Shown: positions 61,409-64,000 of the stretch, one piece after another | Numbering within the stretch: the first letter of the stretch is position 1 | Layout: every line of letters starts with the position of its first letter | DNA from: Leptoclinus maculatus | Taxonomy: Eukaryota; Chordata; Actinopteri; Perciformes; Stichaeidae | DNA length: 64,000 nucleotides | NCBI GenBank assembly: GCA_032191485.1 | Contig: JAVDOI010000006.1 | Coordinates: 27,905,384 to 27,969,383, forward strand | Reading direction: 5' to 3' | Notes under the pieces: model-generated | What the model was told of the DNA's origin: nothing | Seen by the model: only the letters and a program-made list of their open reading frames with translations | Database searches by the model: none | Made by a program: the position numbers and the translations under genes

Positions 61409-64000
61409 CCTTCAAGTTAATGCACGTTAAAACACCAATTTCCAGTCTGAAGTGATTTTTCTATTCTTTAAATCAGGCCGCTGGTACCACACCGATGCTC
61501 TACTGCCCTTCAAGGTGTTATCAGTGGTTATCAGCCTCATAGATCTGGGTTAGAGGTGGCCTGCTACACCTACTAGTAGTTTCGGAAGGCTGCTTTCATT
61601 TATTCGTATGGTTGATCACCAATACGAGAAAAGAAGACAACGCCTACCTTGGTAGTACTGATTATGACGGGGCCAAGGAGGAAGTCAGGTGACGTAGTAT
61701 AAAGAGCGATGTAAACCGCATAGGGAGGAGGTCGGGTTAATGGATGGGTCAAACAAACACAGGACTTTCACCCAGGAGACAGCTGTCAAACGGAATACAG
61801 TTGTGTTGAGTTTGACAACTTCATCACTGAGAATGAAGAAGTGTATCTTCATGATCAGGTGTGCATTGGTGTGGGCTGAAGGGTTTAGGTGTTGGGGCAT
61901 CAATGAGGATCTTGGCAAGCGCAATGACAGAAAGATCTAGATGTGTTTCATGATCAGGCCACAAAAAAAGCAAGCCAAGTGCTAAATAGCCCCAAATGGT
62001 TTTGACCATCCAAGCCAGGACCAACAGCGTTCGTCTCCTCTGGATCTATAAATGAATAGCAGCTATCAATCATTGTCAAGGCCGTCCTTCCCCAGCCCAG
62101 ATGGACGAGGGTGACTAGTGTCACTGCATGTTACTGTCCAGCCCTCCCGCCCCCCCTCCCGCTCACTCACATCAAACAGACCTGACAGGCCACCAGCTAC
62201 AGACCAAGGGGGCACCACAATGTCACCTTTTTAGATATTTGGGGGAGGGTGGGGGGGGGGACTTGTTGAGGGGACACAATCAGCTCCCAGCATCCCGCTC
62301 TTTGTTTTGGTTGTTGATTGACAGCTGGGGAGCCTTCGCTGGGCAGTGAAGAGGACTTTGGCTGACAAATCTCTTGATCGCTGTGGAGCTCCGTACAACC
62401 TTCATTCACATGTGTCCCAGGTCTGTCCTGACTGATGGGACAGTCCACACTGTCGACTCAAGATCAAAGTCTATGATGAGCTGTGCAGTTATTGAAACAT
62501 CATATCTTGTTCTTCTATTGCTGTGTGGGCCAGAATGGATTATACCGCTTATAATATACTTTTGCAGCAATGAAAACATAAAGGCATTGTTTGTTTATAT
62601 TTTAGTAAACACACTTTCTGCTGTGTCCTCAATCCCTTTCCTATCCACTCACCCACTGCTCCCTTCCTGAGTTAAAATGTGTTCCTAAAAGCGTGATAAT
62701 TTTTACTTGCTTACATGGTTTAAAATCATAAATAGCTCACAAACCAATCTGTGCTGGTGCCGGATAGCAAGCAGTACTGGTTGGTGTCGGGGTCTCAGAG
62801 TGTCTATAGTGTGCTGTGTGCCCTGGACCTGAACTAGAACACAACAGGGGCACAAAGACAAATCAGTGCTTTGATTGCACATGAAATGCAGTGTATAAAT
62901 AATTAAAGAGTCCAATCTATTAGTGTTGACATTTCTTAATACTAGCAGTCCGATTTAAGGTAATGTAATGCTAGTGACCATCGAGCAGAATCATTTGTAG
63001 TGTAATGTTACCGGTCTATGACAAAACAGCAACAGTTTCTGGGCTGTAAAGCATGAAGGTTCCACATTGCCTCTGCATTTTAACACATCATTATATAAGG
63101 TTTGCAAACGTATTGACATGTAAATCCCAAATCCAAGAAAGTGTAAACAGAGCAGGTGCCCCCCTCCCCTTTGTACCCCACCAGCAAAGCCTGGCGGAGC
63201 CAGTCTGGAGGTTTGTATGGATTCACAGCCCCCAGCACCCCCAATCCCTATAGCACCTTGGTCTAAGTATAACACACCGCCACCAGGAAAGCAAGTGAAA
63301 ATCACTTGTCATATTTGATTTAATCCTCCTATTTTGCAGATTGAGATTAGTGTGGGGCCACACAACATCCTCTGCTCATTTGGAGATGTTCAGGACAGCG
63401 ATTAATTAGGGGCCCCACCAGGGGGCCGGGGCCACCGACACTGCAGTGAAGTGGCATTAGAAATGGGGAGGGTGTTGTGAGGCGGCCGTTGGATTGTATT
63501 CGGGTAACGCAGCTCTGGACCTCGGTTACTCTTGAGCTGCCGAGCGTAGGTGTGTGGGTTAACATGTAACTGGCCCGTTAGAGATCAACGAGACTTATCC
63601 AAAGCGTAGAGTAGTAGCAGCATCAGTCTTGTAAAGGCTGTCCATTAGGCTGTATAGCAACTCCAAATTCTGAAGGCTTCTCTTCTATTGGCTAATAAAA
63701 TTACAGGCACAAGACTTTGAATGAGTCCACTCGGGGAAATAACTCGGTTAAGCTCTCATTGCTGTCTGCGTCCTTTCAGTGCCCAAGTCAACCAATCGGG
63801 CTGTCCACACACAACGTGTGGCCGCGCAGTGTTTCAGCGGTTATTTCCTACTCTGGCAATAACACACACTGATATTTCACTATCTAACGATTAAAATGAC
63901 ATATATCGTATACCATTTGATGATTGATAGAATATTTGATTTTCCTCCCCCTCTCTGCAGTTTTCCTGGCATTTTGATTATCACTGATTTACCTCATGAT
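61409..64000. other. Non-coding stretch, probably cadps intron
   Basis: Contains GC-rich parts (62100-62300, 63160-63240, 63400-63500) and poly-G/C runs. A good acceptor-like CTCCCCCTCTCTGCAG ends at 63960, but what follows does not encode the expected CADPS sequence. No exon recognised. Confidence 0.45.

Noticed and set aside
63945..64000. Possible next cadps exon after CTCTCTGCAG
   Set aside because: The following bases do not encode the expected continuation (an Ala-Asp-Arg-rich start) in the required phase, so it is treated as a chance acceptor-like site.

Overview
The window is vertebrate, almost certainly teleost fish, genomic DNA. It holds three small exons of one neuronal gene and a dense mix of fish-type repeats: hAT-like elements, L2/CR1- and L1/Tx1-type LINE fragments, Gypsy and retroviral LTRs, tRNA-like inverted repeats and very long minisatellites. 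Long open frames are almost all artefacts of repeats. There is no bacterial-style operon structure. All family assignments come from recognising motifs by eye; no database search was run.

The host gene is cadps (CAPS1, calcium-dependent secretion activator 1) on the + strand. Two coding exons (49449-49557 and 50489-50701) encode the C-terminal part of its PH domain, joined in frame across a phase-1 intron. A 12-base microexon is predicted at 53163-53174. No earlier cadps exon is visible upstream and no later one downstream, so about 49 kb on the left and 11 kb on the right read best as cadps intron. A nested decayed SAMD3-like gene copy lies at 20836-22335.

Layout: 1-5.4 kb, GA-rich repeat, a tRNA-like inverted repeat and a hAT-like element. 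5.4-8.8 kb, a solo LTR with target-site duplication and a truncated Gypsy element. 9.6-13.6 kb, L1/Tx1 and second LINE remnants plus MITE-like DNA. 14.4-20.1 kb, a 31-bp minisatellite of about 186 units. 20.8-22.3 kb, the SAMD3-like pseudogene. 24.6-25.0 kb, a 23/24-bp VNTR. 28.0-32.6 kb, an endogenous retrovirus with near-identical LTRs and only an env relic. 34.5-41.0 kb, nested transposons including an L2-like LINE, a 46-bp VNTR and a MITE. 42.3-44.5 kb, more transposon fragments. 44.6-48.0 kb, a second array of the same 31-bp minisatellite, ending at a 200-base assembly gap. 48.2-54.7 kb, the cadps exons and small repeats. 55.6-59.2 kb, a 59/61-bp minisatellite. 60.2-61.4 kb, a hAT copy with a broken transposase start and 8-bp target duplication. 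61.4-64.0 kb, no recognisable gene.

The most interesting signals are a recursive-splice-like AG|GTGAGT junction at the first cadps exon, the cadps microexon with a UGC motif just upstream, the twin 31-bp arrays whose main variants look like CpG deamination products, and the env-only retroviral element. I did not find a convincing novel multi-gene system.
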